Source: Oxyruncus cristatus
Taxonomy: Eukaryota > Chordata > Aves > Passeriformes > Cotingidae
Assembly: GCA_013399855.1 (NCBI GenBank)
Contig: VXAY01004752.1
Coordinates: forward strand, 1,244,302 to 1,308,301
Direction of reading: 5' to 3'
Length of the DNA: 64,000 bases
Position 1 is the first letter of the stretch, and each line of letters begins with the position of its first letter. Made by a program: the position numbers and the translations under genes. Below the pieces are notes generated by a model. That model made no database searches. It worked only from the letters and a program-made list of their open reading frames with translations, and was not told where the DNA came from. Positions 12,005-23,334 of this stretch are shown in pieces.

Positions 12005-12053
12005 ACACCTGAAGTTCAGCCTTGTAAGATACACCTGACAAACAAACAGGTGT
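12005..12053. promoter_or_regulatory. Cluster of three CACCTG E-boxes, two forming an inverted repeat
   Basis: ACACCTG occurs at 12005-12011 and 12031-12037, and its inverse CAGGTGT at 12047-12053. The last two form a perfect 7-base inverted repeat with a 9-base spacer. CACCTG is the preferred core of ZEB and SNAI repressors, and paired sites are typical of ZEB targets. Binding here is an inference. Confidence 0.35.
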
Positions 12054-12683
12054 GAGTTATGAAAAGGATTATCTGACAAGGTTGCTTGTAACAGCAGGAA
12101 ACAGAACTGAGTGAATTAGGTCCCTTCCATTCTCTTCATCTGTGATTTCCCTCCTAATGATGGATGTCAGAGAAGAAAATGGTTTATGCTGGTAGTTCTT
12201 ACTGATCAGCGTGCTCATTTTTCTTAGAATTGCAGTGGAAATCTCTGGTGCTGTGCTGAAACAGAATCTCAGACCCTCACAGTGTCTTAGACTTCCAGAA
12301 AACATTCTGCCCCTTTATAATGAAACATTTGGGTTATGATAGCACTGAGAAGCCCTGAAAATGGGGGACTCTGGTGTGCAAGGGGCCATATGCTGAGATA
12401 TGAAATAAAGAGATCGATCTCATGTATTCTGAGCAGGGCACACAGAGCTGGCTCTCCTGCCTCCCATCCCATGCTTTCATCGTGAAATCACTCAGTTCTT
12501 TCAGCTGGATCTCCAGGCTCCGTTCTTAGCACTGTAGTTTCTCTGTCCCTCATGGAAACCCCAGGGCTGGGCTTCACAGACTCTCTGCAACTCTATCCCT
12601 TTGGACTGTAATTGGTTTGGAGTCAGGTGGTGGTGTAACATAACCCGTATGGAATCTGCTGGTGAAGTTTATGGCCATTCAGT

Positions 12684-12739
12684 TAAAAAAGAAAAAAAGA
12701 GAAAAGAAAAGAAAAAAAAAGAATAAAAAAGAATGAAGG
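12684..12739. repeat. A/GA-rich simple repeat
   Basis: Imperfect AAAAGAAAAA-type tract of about 56 bases, purine-only on the plus strand apart from isolated T. Confidence 0.85.
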
Positions 12740-14180
12740 AATATAGAGGGGGAGTAGGAAGTGAATTGAGTTTGAGTTCTGGGATGTGAAGCTGTGCTGT
12801 TTCTCAGAAAAGCTCTTAGAGACCTTGGCTGTGGAGAAATCTGTCACCAGCTCATGCCCCACAGTCCTGCTCGGCCTGGCCATGACAGCCTGGGGATATG
12901 CAGGGCAACCTGTCCCCAGCTCTGGGCAGCCTTTGAGCCACTGTGGAAAAATGGAGGATTGCAGAGGGAGCGCAGGGAATACTTAAAAAAATGAAAACTA
13001 ATTGCTCAGCTGATGGCTCTGCACTGCCTGGCTGTGTGGCTGTAACATATCTCTGGACTTCTGCGTCCCCTTACCTAAATTTCTGGGGCTTTTCTGTTGC
13101 AAAGGAAGATATTCCAGCGTGGCTCCTAGATCCCCTTGGGGCACTGCTGGCAGCCTCTTGTTGTCTGCAGGTTCCAAAAACTGATTCTAGATTGAAAATC
13201 TTGAACTGAACTGGGAAGATCTCCGTTGACAGCACTGGATTTTCTGATTTGGCAAATTCATCTGGGTGATAGAGATGACAGGCCAAAAAACCTGTTCTTT
13301 CTGTGACAAAAGAATCCCTTTCACAAGGTCCTGTAGAAGTTTGAAGACCTTGTTCCAGGTGCCAAAAGTCCTAGAAAAGATTTGTTATGCAGCTGGTGGG
13401 CTTTGCCTCAGAGCTACACTGAAAATACCAACAGTGTTACGTGATAAGCATTATGTGACAACATTATGTGGTAAGTATGTGATAAGCAAGGCTGTAATTT
13501 TGTCCAGGTATATCCCTGCATTGCTGAAATCCCAATAAATAGAGTGAAAAAGGCAGCTGTGAGGGCTCAGATCGTGACTGTATGTAAAGTACTGTGAGAC
13601 AAATACTCGTAGCTTTGCTGCAGCCGTAGTGATTTACTGATACAGGGGAAGCGGAGTCTGTGTTGAGCTGTAATATTTGTCAACAGGCCCATTTGTACAG
13701 CCAGAAAAATAATGGGCAGGCCTTTGAACAGACAGGCTGGGTATTATTCTTGCTGCTGTCATTGCTGTAATCCAGGATCCTGCTTTCCAGGAGGAAGGGA
13801 GGAAGCCAGTTCTCACCCCAGGCTGTATCAGTGTTCCTCTCTCTCAGGGCTATTGGATCAGTCCCCATCTGACACAAAATGCTCCCTTACAGGGTGTGTA
13901 TGGAGGGACATCCTGCTGCTGCCACAAGTCACATTGTCACTCTTGTACACAAGTGAGGTGTGAGGGATAGAAAGGAGAAGCTGAGGAGAGAGAGGGTTTG
14001 CCTTTAAGCATTTTAAGCCATGAGTAATGAGTGGTATCTGAGTTGCATCAGCCACACAGACATCCTAGGAGACCTCAGGTCCTTGATTACTCTCCTGTGG
14101 CATTTTTTTTTTCTTTGCCCCTCAGAGGCTCCTCCAACCAGTACTAACCTGGGGAGGTTTCCTGAGGAAGGGGTAAGATA

Positions 14181-14443
14181 GTGACAGGACAAGGAGAATG
14201 GCTTCCCACCGCCAGAGGGCAGGGTTAGATGGGGGATTGGGAAGGAATTCTTCCCTGTGAGGGTGGGGAGGCCCTGGCACAGGTTGCCCAGAGAAGTTGT
14301 GGCTGCCCCATCCCTGGAAGTGTCCAAGGCCAGGTTGGACGGGGCTTGGAGCAACCTGGGACAGTGGAAGGTGTCCCTGCCCATGGCAGGGGCTGGAACA
14401 AGATGGGCTTTAAGGTCCCTTCCAACCCAAATCACTCTGTGAT
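14181..14443 (+). mobile_element. CR1 LINE 3' fragment
   Basis: Begins at GTGACAGGACAAGGAGAATG and runs through GGGAAGGAATTCTTCCC, GGCCCTGGCACAGGTTGCC and TTTAAGGTCCCTTCCAACC to an ATCACTCTGTGAT tail. The plus frame encodes RVGRPWHRLPREVVAAPSLE, the CR1 ORF2 C-terminal signature. It is 5'-truncated. Confidence 0.95.
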
Positions 14444-16582
14444 GTTTCAGTCCCTCTGCTATAACCCTTTGCAGCATGTGCAGTGGGTGCAATGCCCTCC
14501 CTATGCTTAGTGTCCTGCTGATCCTTTTCCCAGGACTGTCCTGGTCCCTCTCTTCAGCCCTACTCTGTGAAGTCACTGTCACACATCCTGCACACACCAG
14601 GATCCTGGCACAGAGCTGCCTAATTTTTTTTCCCTCTGTCCCTGGGGTGTCCCAAAGCCCTCCCGGGCTGCGAGCTCTGCTCTGTGCTGTTACCCTGTTC
14701 CACCTCAGTGGAAAATGTGATTTAGCAAGGTTGAACCCAGTCAATTTGTAGTGAAAAATAACCTCCTATAGGAAGGTACAAATCAGTCAATGAAAGCAGT
14801 AATAGGGACTTCTGAATTACTCCATGACTTTTCTTAACAGAGGTTATCGTTTCCCTCTGCATTTTGTTGGACACTTCCCACATCTGTAGCTGCTCCTTTG
14901 CCATTAAGCTCTACCAGATTCTTCCACAGGGGTGATTTTTTTAATTTTTTTTTTTCTTTAAAAGAAAAAATACTGAAGCCCCATGTGAAAACAGGAAACT
15001 CCATGAATTTTTTATAGTGAAATTTTTCCACTAGGGAAACATCCGTATTTTACAGTTTGCAAAATGTGTGGGACCATAAACTGTAAAACCGCACGGAGAA
15101 CCACAACTCCTTTGTACTTTAAAAATAGACATAAAAGTAATTTCTCCAGAAAGAAGGAGCATATTTTTAAAGGTGAATATTTGTAGGGCTTATAAAAGCT
15201 ATTGGCCTGTTCTTGGAAACGGAGTGATCGTGTTTAAAAAAGGAAGAGTCACAGATTGTGGTGAGTTTACTGCGACTGAATCATCTCTGCAGTATGTGCT
15301 GCACTGGACCGGCCATAGCGCAGCTGCACGAGGACGTGCAAGGTTCCCACCCAGCATGGGAGCCTCTGGCTCCCCTCTTCCCCCTGAGATGAGGGGCAGG
15401 AGAGTTGGTGCAGAGATGGGCAGGGAAGTGGCGAAGAAGGTCAGGAAGAAACCCAGGCTGTTTCATTTCTCCCACACTTTACCAGCCAGTGGAGCTGAGC
15501 TGGAATGGGGGGAAAACAAGACGTTCTGAATACAGGACTGATGTGTGTCCCCCCACTCTGCAGCAGGTGCTGAGCAGGGAAGGGGTCATACTTTATTCTC
15601 CCATTCCTTGGGGGTGGTGCAGGAATGACCACACTGAAGGCTTTGAGCCAAAGCTCAGTCTCACCCTGTGGCTGTGTCATTCGCAGTAAATGAGACTGAC
15701 ACTTCTCTTTCCCTGTTCGGATCAGCTGGGCTGTAGCCAGGGCTGTGCAGGACCTGACAGGGCTGGTCTTTGGAGCTGCCCAGCTGGGAGATCCCGCACG
15801 TGTGGCAGGATGGTGGATTTTAGCAGATGCTCTGTGCCATGGGGCAGCACAGGGATGTCATCACGGGATGTCAGGAGGTCTTTCAGATATCCGCTGTGGG
15901 AGTGGGCAAATGGGGAGGTGGCTCTGGCTCTCTGTTGGTGAAATGAAGAACTAAGGGCAGGATGTGTTCCTTGGCATGTTCAGTCATTTCATCTGAAAAC
16001 TGAATTGAACCAGGGCAGGCTGTAATTATAGGCAAAGGTGTTTTGGAGACCCCCTGGCAGACCCCTTGTCCCTGCCACCTGCTCAGTGCATGTCAGACCT
16101 TGGGAAAGGCATTTCTTCCATTGCTGCTTTGGTGGAGAAGCTGGGGTGCTTGGAGGAATGGCCTTTCCCAGCAGAAGCAGCAGCAATCTTGCTGTCCCCT
16201 CCTTCTCCCCCAGCAGCAGGAGCAGCAAACCTCACTCTTCACAGCTCTTTCCCCTTTCCCTTCCTCCCTGACTTTTGTCTCTACCTCTGCGTCCAGGCAG
16301 GAGGGGCCAGTTCCTGGCATCGCCTGCTCTGTGGGTGACAACATTCACTCTCGTCTGTGTGGCAGAGGACACTTTATCTGACCCATAATTTGATAATGAC
16401 GTCCTGTTTATCCAAGTTTATCCTGCCATTTCATATGGATAGGAATGTACTTTTCCATGCACTGCTCAGCTCTGGTGCTGCTGCGGAGTGTAATATTCTG
16501 GTCTGCTGTTTGTTTACAGCTGCCTTTCATCTTCAATTATCCACTATATTTTAGCAGTGGATAACTGACTGATTCCTGTATT

Positions 16583-16630
16583 CAGGCCAAATCCCACTTG
16601 TTTGGTTCATGTGAGTAATCTAAGGAAGTC
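16583..16630. repeat. Possible arm of an old palindromic amniote repeat
   Basis: CAGGCCAAATCCCACTTG followed by TTCATGTGAGTAATC resembles one arm of the 'gatcctgcacttactcatgtgagtaatccc' type palindromes found in sauropsid genomes. The opposite arm is not visible. Low confidence. Confidence 0.35.
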
Positions 16631-17339
16631 TGACCCTTTGTTCCCTGATCTGTCTGGGAATGCTTGCACGACAAGGGGTCTGCAGGCATGGGACCCATGA
16701 GCAGGAGTGGAGTCCTGAGGCTGAGACCCATCTTCCTTTCACTCCATAGGCACTGAGGAAGTGCACCGGTCCCCGAGCATGGCTCTAGCACTAGAAACTC
16801 CTCCTGTTCCTGGCCAGCTGGATAACATAAATTTTTACAGGCCGTTGGTACAGCGTGGAATGTACCAGCTGCCTTTCCATTTCCAGGGAGGGGTGAGACA
16901 AGGCCTCGGGTCATTCCAGTTGGACAGCACTCCCGAAAAGGGCAACTAGATGAGTTGGAAACACTCAAAATTCCAGACTTTCCCAGTCCTGTGCAGCTGT
17001 CATCATTAGCACAAACAGGCTGGTGCTGCCAGGGCTGCCGGGCTTACCCACTGCTGAGGCTCATTTTACACAAAATCCCTGCCCCGCTCAGCTGGCAAAT
17101 GTAGGTTTTTTGGATGCCTTCCTTTAGCTGAGCTGCAGAGTTCTGATAGTGGTTTATCTCAGGATGGGCTGCAGCCACTCCATTTTTCCTGCCTTACCTG
17201 CTTAAAGAGACCTGGGATATGACCACTACAGAACATGGATCAGGGTGAGGAATGTGAATCTAGAATAACTCATTCCTTTCTGTCACATGCCACCACCACT
17301 TCCACAGTGGGATCACCACCTGGTCCATCATAACAGCAT

Positions 17340-17470
17340 TTCCTTTGGACCTGGGAGCCGTGGGTTCAGTTTTCTGCTGTGACAGATTGTCTCTGTGAGC
17401 CTCAGTAAGTAACTTAGAATCTCTTTGATTAAGTGTCATGTGTAAAATAGTGATTATAGTCTGACCCTTC
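17340..17470 (+). repeat. MIR-like (CORE-SINE) relic
   Basis: The order of blocks fits an amniote MIR: GGACCTGGGAGCCGTGGGTT, then TTCTGCTGTGACAGATTGTC, then CCTCAGTAAGTAACTTAGAA, then TCATGTGTAAAATAGTGATT. They correspond to the 'gggttcaa', 'ctgtgtgacc', 'aagtcacttaacctc' and 'tctgtaaaatgggga' parts of the SINE. Sequence identity is low, as expected for an element this old. Confidence 0.7.
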
Positions 17471-18360
17471 ATCACCAATGCACATAAAAGAAAGTGAATT
17501 AATGTTAAGAGTCAGCCATTAAAATGCTGGGAGCCCAAGGGAAAGGAGTCTCTACCCTGAGGAGATGAACTAATTGGGAAGCACTAAAGTAAATGGATGA
17601 GGTAGTTTAGATCTGGGGATGAAAGGGGTAAGGGTAGGGACAAGGTGAGGCAGGAAGATGCAGTTGCTGGAAGACATTTGGCAGATGTAGAAGGAACTGG
17701 AGTCACAAGGAGGGGAATGAATGGGAGGGCAGGAGGTGTAAAAAACCCTAGAAAAACCCCTAATTTTTGAGGAGAAACTGCATCATTCAGGAACACCGTT
17801 CTGAGCCCCTGGGCTGGGAAATGATGAGGAACAGGAGGGTGTTGAGGTGGTGGCCTCCCTCACTGAGGTGGCTGCAGGAAGATTCCCTGCCCTGCTCACC
17901 AGGATCACTTGGGCTTGATAACCGAGACCACACTGTAAATGCCCCTGGCTGAACTGTTTGTCCCCAGGGTCTATCTTTGTCTTGTTTATTTGTTGGTTTA
18001 CTCGTGTTTTTTCTCGAACAAAGCCCTCATTGTCTGCTTTTTCAGAGTGGAAATAATTTGGGGTGTAAACTGGCAGTGTCTGGGTAGGGCAGTGGGTTTA
18101 CGGTTTTGGATGTTTGCAGAGCTTGTAAATAAAGTTACCATGCAGAGAGCAATAGCAATCATGGCAATTAAGACCTCGGGTGCCTGAGCTGAGCAGTTTG
18201 GCTGAGCTCTGACCATTTCTGTGGGCTGGAAAGACAAGATAGTCTCTGTGCAGCTGCTCCATGGGTCACTTGTGTGAGCCTTACAGCTTCCAGCTTTCCC
18301 GGTGTTTTCCAACATAAGGGAGAGTCAAATGGAACACCAGTTCTTCAAAAGGCTTTATCC

Positions 18361-19480
18361 AGGATCCAGAGAATTACAGAAGTGTAATAAAGGTGTTAAT
18401 ATGGACAAATTAGCATAAAATAATGGACATGTGCATAAATATGACTCACTTGGGAAGAGTCATCATGGTACCTGTGAATGGAAGTCCCGTCTTAGAAATA
18501 TCTTGGAGTTCTTTGGAGGGATCAATGAGCAAGTGAATAAGAGTGATCTGATGGATATAATCAGATATAATTGGGAATTCCAAAAGACTAATCATAAAGT
18601 TACCCACAGAGAAGGGTTTTAATGAAACTCAGCATCCATGGAATAGGAGAGAAGCTCCTTACACGGATAAATAACCAATTTAAAGCAACAGCACACAGAG
18701 AAATAAATGATCAGTGCTGGCAGTGAGGGAAGTGGATTCCGGAGCTGGGGCCTGTGCTGTTCAATGCATTTGTAAGTGGTCAGGGGAGGCAAGAAAAAAA
18801 CAGTGAGAAAATCTGGTGGTGAGGCAGGATTTAGTCAGGGGAATAAAGCTGTTGATGGATAGGGAAAGAATGTAAAAGAGCCTGGCAAAAGTGAGTGATT
18901 GGTCAACAAAGTAGAGGGTGAAATTCAACAGACCTACCTGTGAATGGATGCACACTGGGAGACACTGGGCTTCATGTCTAAAGTGAGGAGCTTTAAGCTC
19001 ACTGCTGCCACACAGGAGAAAGATGCAATGGTCACTAGTTTTCTTGGATACTTCTATGAAAATGTCAGTTCAATGGTTGATAGCACTCAAAAAAACCCCC
19101 TAGTCATATTTTAGGAATTAGTAGGAAGGCAATGAACATGAAAAGAGAAGATCATTACACTGTTCTATAAATCAATTGATTGCCCACTCATTCAGTGTGG
19201 TGTGCAATTCTGGACCCTCATCTTGAAATCACAAATCACAGAGTATCCTGTGTTAGAAGGGACCCACCAGGATCATCCAGTCCAACTCCTGGCCCTGCAC
19301 AGGACACCCATACAATCCTACCCTGTCCTTGAGAGCCTCGTCCAGAACGTTTTCCTCTTATCCAACCTCACCCTCCCCTGGCACAGCTCCAGCCGTTCCC
19401 TCAGGACCCTTCAGAGAAGAAGAACAGGGCTGAAAAATGACTGGGATGGTGGTTGGGATTTGTCAGCCTGGAAAAGCTGT
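18361..19480 (+). pseudogene. CR1 ORF2 reverse-transcriptase remnant (ancient copy)
   Basis: Decayed reverse-transcriptase coding region of the ancient CR1. In scattered plus-strand frames one reads DPENYRSVIK (18363 on), EFFGGINEQVNKSD (18508 on), ELGPVLFNAFVSG (18742 on) and YKSIDCPLIQCGVQFW (19166 on), with LSAWK after the nested insertion. These line up with the conserved NYR, 'EFF.GVN..VD.GD', GPVLFN and 'YKS.VRPH.EY.VQFW' stretches of CR1-clade reverse transcriptases. The FADD catalytic box is not recognisable, and stops and frameshifts separate the blocks, so no activity is possible. Confidence 0.75.
19232..19410 (-). mobile_element. Younger CR1 LINE nested inside the ancient CR1
   Basis: Starts with the reverse-complemented tail AAATCACAGAGTATCCTGTG. 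It continues through GGATCATCCAGTCCAACTCC, GGCCCTGCACAGGACACCC and CCCCTGGCACAGCTCCAGCC. Subfamily is the 'gagttggaagggaccc...tgtcctgtgcagggcc' type shared with 34309, 45706, 56416 and 63314. Host CR1 sequence resumes directly after it, so the nesting order is clear: this copy inserted later and on the opposite strand. Confidence 0.9.
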
Positions 19481-20943
19481 CAGAACTGACGGATGCAGAG
19501 GATATCCATAGGGATCAGTTGTTTGTGTGTCAGTCTGAGAGCTAGAGGGCAATGGGAGCTAATTCAGCTCCTGGGAGTCCTGTTCAAACCAGACAGAAGA
19601 GAAAGGTGGGGCATCCTTGGAGCTCCTTGTCATCAGAGGATGTGTAGATGGATGCAAACAGTTTTAAGCGTGTTTGTCCAACTAGTTGGAAGAGAGATCT
19701 GTAAGGTGTTTCCAGGCAGAAGAACCATGAGATCCACCAGGCTGGGCACAGTTGGAGCTGAACAGTGTTCAGGCTGAGTATCATAAATGATTGTCCTATT
19801 CTTCCTCTTTCCTGGATGTCTCCTTAGTATCATTACTGGGAAAAGGATACTGGTGCTTGCTCTGACCCAGTATGACACTTCTGGAGCTCTCACCTGTATG
19901 TGCTGTACAGATAAACATCCACTGGACATTCAAACTCACACATAGTCTTATATTTGAGGAGAGTGAGGTCTAATCTCAGGGGTAAGAAGGCAGTTTCAAT
20001 TCAATTAGACCTTAAATTCAAGCCAGGGCAATCTCTTAAGTTTGTCACCTTTCTAGGGCAGAAGTTCTCTGTGAGATCACCCCATAAAGAGGTTCAAAGT
20101 ACGTGGCCCCTGAGAAATTGGACAATAATCTTGAAAAAAAAAATTCATAACCTCACCTGTATTTGCAATTGGTGGTAACAGAAAATACAACTTTTGTTGA
20201 GGGACTAAGCTTTTAGCTGATTGTATCCTGGCCTCTTTCACCAGTGGAGGCTGGAAACTTCTCCCTATGGAGGCTGGAAATGCTATCCACATTCCCTGCA
20301 ACTGCTCCTAATTCAGCATGCTGGCACAAGAACACGCTAAGGAGATTCGGAGAGTCTTTTTTTGCCAAAACAGTACTGGTTTTCTGAGCTGCAAAAAGTG
20401 AAGATCCACCTAGTGCTGGTTCACTGAGGATGTGAGGTCACCATGGCATGGCTGCGCTTTGTATCCCTATTTGCACTGTTGCCATTCCACAATTTTTCTA
20501 GGAAGCTGCTAATTTCACTGAGACAAAGTCAGCCTGTTCTTGAAGTGCATAAAATATCCTCCTTAGCTGGAAAGATTGGAACAGTGTACCTTGAAGATAA
20601 ATAAATGCAATTTTCTCTCCAGGCCTGTTGTCATCTGCTCTTTCCATCTAGGAGGCAGATTCCAAAGGTTTAAGGATACCTGCTGAAATGGTAGTGAGCC
20701 TTTGGAGAATTGAGGAATGCTCAACATTTTCACACCCCTGTTAAAAAGGTCAATAAAAGGCTTCAGGAGGACCTACTTACCTGCAAATTGTTTTCTTCTG
20801 AGCTTTTCTTGAATTCTGACTGTGCTCACGAGACCTTTTTTTCACTCGTTACCCTTCCGTTGTTCTCTTTTTCGTCTGACCAGCAATTCTGATTTCTACT
20901 AAGTAATAACAGGGGAGAGTAGAGGGAAAACCACTAATGGTAG

Positions 20944-20980
20944 ATCTCTTTCATCTTCGTTTTTTTTTTTTTCCCCACAG
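20944..20980 (+). other. Candidate 3' splice site (acceptor)
   Basis: A T13 tract followed by CCCCACAG/GAAGAT gives a near-ideal polypyrimidine tract and AG. Downstream, one phase stays open for about 49 codons (20983 to a TGA near 21132). The composition is not family-specific, so a non-coding exon or a chance site are both possible. No paired donor was identified. Confidence 0.3.
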
Positions 20981-23234
20981 GAAGATATTTTATTAAGACT
21001 CATCCTGAATTCCTGTCCAGCAAATTAAAAGATTTCCACCTGAAGTATTCAAGCAGTAACTGCATCACGTGTTTTTGCTGGGAGTGTGAAACATGGGAGA
21101 CCAGGAGCAAGTTTAATAAAGTGGATATATGAGACACCATCACTTTATTTAACTGGATTATGCAGTTTAGTTCCTGTCCAATGTGGCCTATTGGAAAAGA
21201 GGAGCCATCACAGCTTTTCACGACTGGGAATCTTGATTTTGGCTTCCATGTATATCTAGAGTGGATGGTACCTGTCAGACTTCCAAGGAGCCTTCCTGCT
21301 TCTTCACCAGGAGGCCTTAGACCATCTGAGGAGGAAAATTCTGGTAGAAAATTCTAGTTTGCATCATTAGTCCATTTTAACACATTCATATGTGTCATAT
21401 CAAGCATTCAAGCTGCAACAGACTTGGGAAAAACATTTTATAGCCACTTGGGGGTATGCAGAGGGGTATATTTGGCATTTATAATAACTGTGAAAAGAAG
21501 AAACACTTCCTCACTTGTACACGAACTCTTAGCAGTGTGGTAGGCACAAAATCTCTCCACAGCTTGTTCCTAGATCTCACCTCTGTAGGTTCTACGATAA
21601 CTTACAGATCCAGAGGAGATGCCCTTGGAATTTACAATCGGGACACATTGTTTTGGGGTTTTTTTCCCTTTGTTCCTGCTGGTTTTTCGCACGCAAAAAA
21701 AAAAGAAGATTTACTGTCCCCTCCTGGGTTTTGAATATCTCAACAGCTTTCCATGGCTTTTCAACGCTCCTCCCCAATACCTCATTGCAGAGCTGGGGGT
21801 AAGATACTGTCTTTCATCTGCTCCTTGGTTCGCTTCACAGAAAGCACCTCGAGCCATCCATAAGGATATCTCACTAGGATCCCAGTGTGGATTTTCCTCT
21901 CTGACCTTTTCACGGCCCCGGGGCATTCACCAAGTATTCCGTGGTTGTGGTAGCTCACCTGAAGACACAAGGAGTACAAATCCACCCACAAAGATGTTTC
22001 CGTAGGCACTGCTGTCCAGGAGACCTCAACCGCCTGTATGGATACATGAGAAGCAAGAGCAGAGTCCATGTGGACGACACATCTTGAACTATAATTATCA
22101 TATGGCAAATAGTCATTCTTTATTCTTTTGTCAACAGGCAGGGAACATGCTCTGATGTGGGGTTTGGGGTACTGCTGACAGAGCTAATGGATGAATCCTG
22201 AGGGAAGATTCTTTTTCCCACGTGACACTCAAGTCACTTTTCTTAATTGTAAAAACATCTGTAAGAAGAACCGAATGAGTTGTAGGCCTTGACAGCTGAT
22301 CTTCCCATGACTCACTCCACAAAGACAAACTTGTCTTATGCTTGTCCTTTATCTTCATCCGAAGCATTTGCCAAGAGGAGCATCTGAATTCTGCTTGAAT
22401 TATAATATTCAATTTCAGATTTTCCATCTTCAGGAAAGAAGGGAAGCTTCATGTTGTGGCAGTAATAAGGTTTTAAGAGTTATTTTGGATAGAGCCAGGG
22501 TATTTAGGAAGGCACTTGGGGGTTTTCTACCTTTGTGTGCAAGGTTAAAGAGGAAAAGAGCTTTTGTTCGGTTTCGGTTTGGTATTAGCTTGTTACGAAG
22601 AGATATGATTTTCACTTGGATGTTAATGGTGACACTGGGGCCACGTGCAGATGTTAACACAAGTTCTTTACACCTCAGCTACTTGTCTAACTCCCCAAAT
22701 AAAGACTGAAGAGAATTACGGTGTTTCCGTCTCTTCCAAACATAGTTGCCTAAAGCAACTCAGGTTTTATGTTCCCTAAATTATCTATTTCATTTCTTTC
22801 CCTCACAAGCTCAGAGGTGGATGTCTCCTGTGGAGGTATTCGAAGTGACTTTGATAGCCTTCCTCCAGATTTTATTCCTCAGAGCCTTCTCACTTTCACT
22901 GCTGGCAGGTAGCTCTGAATCTCTCCCAGCAGGTATAAATTAACCAAGGACTTCCTAATTTCAATTAGATTATCTTGTCAAAGTAAGGTAGGTAGTTAAT
23001 TATCTCGAAGTACAAATACCTTCACAGATATAAAATACTCAAAGTGCTTTTTAATTTATTGGAGAAACGCCACTGGAGGAATTTATTGGAGAAACCAGCT
23101 GGCTGGAAGCTAGATATATTTGAACTGAAAATGGGACCTTTTTTAATGAGAGGGGTATTTAATAATTAAAGAACCCAAAGATTGTAGCAAAAGGCCTGAT
23201 AGGCTGTCCATCTTTTGAAGTCGTGGCATCAAGA

Positions 23235-23275
23235 CTCGCCGCCTTTGTGGAAGGTTCGTGTCAGGCACCGGCGAG
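23235..23275. other. GC-rich stem-loop in a CpG pocket
   Basis: CTCGCCG (23235-23241) and CGGCGAG (23269-23275) are perfect 7-base complements separated by 27 bases. The 80 bases from 23221 carry about nine CpGs, unusual for the surrounding DNA. The structure ends about 60 bases before an ancient CR1 tail. It could be part of that old element's 3' region or an unrelated regulatory sequence. Confidence 0.4.
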
Positions 23276-23334
23276 CGACACTCGGTCAAACACGACTTAT
23301 TGGGTTCAGCACAGGGGTAACCCAGTGAAAGTTA

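Larger units (their letters stand above)
10176..14180. other. Unique non-coding DNA with long chance frames
   Basis: No exon recognised. The minus strand has a 226-codon open frame (12079 to 11399) and a 156-codon frame (11136 to 10666). Neither resembles a known protein, and no promoter or splice context supports them. A purine-rich simple repeat (12684-12739) and an E-box trio (12005-12053) are listed separately. Confidence 0.6.
14444..18360. other. Unique non-coding DNA, no gene seen
   Basis: Holds a MIR-like relic (17340-17470) and an old palindromic arm (16583-16630). The 16070-16270 stretch is rich in CAGCAG/CTGCTG and encodes low-complexity Ser/Gln and Leu frames on both strands, which I consider compositional. 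No cellular gene is recognised. Confidence 0.6.
18361..19885 (+). mobile_element. Ancient CR1 LINE (turtle/L3-like type), interrupted by a younger CR1
   Basis: Degenerate but long 3' portion of an old CR1. Recognisable landmarks occur in order: GGATCCAGAGAATTACAG (NYR-type motif) at 18362; TTGGAGTTCTTTGGAGGGAT at 18503; GGGCCTGTGCTGTTCAATGC (GPVLFN-type) at 18748; GGTCAACAAAGTAGAGG at 18901; TCTATAAATCAATTGATTGC (the 'tataaatcaatggtgcgccc' block) at 19164; GTGTGCAATTCTGGACC (VQFW-type) at 19200. After the nested insertion (19232-19410) the host resumes with CAGAGAAGAAGAACAGGG, GGATTTGTCAGCCTGGAAAA and finally a GATACTGG ... CTGACCCAGTATGACAC tail. That tail is characteristic of CR1/L3-type elements of turtles and other amniotes rather than young avian CR1. 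Frames are broken many times, so it is long dead. Confidence 0.85.
19886..23334. other. Unique non-coding DNA, one acceptor-like site
   Basis: No recognised gene. A strong 3' splice-site-like sequence is at 20944-20980 and a GC-rich stem-loop at 23235-23275. Frames of 123 to 128 codons around 21619-22709 match nothing I know. Confidence 0.6.

Noticed and set aside
14013..14744. 243-codon minus-strand open frame
   Set aside because: It lies largely antisense to the plus-strand CR1 at 14181-14443. CR1 tails are stop-poor on both strands, so this is a shadow of the LINE.
16066..16344. Leu-rich or Ser/Gln-rich proteins from several frames
   Set aside because: The composition follows from CAGCAG/GGAG-rich DNA read in different frames; no single frame is favoured.
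20760..20800. Minus-strand recursive-splice candidate (TTTGCAG/GTAAGTAG)
   Set aside because: The junction is good, but the upstream minus-strand sequence is purine-rich with no pyrimidine tract, so only a donor-like site remains.
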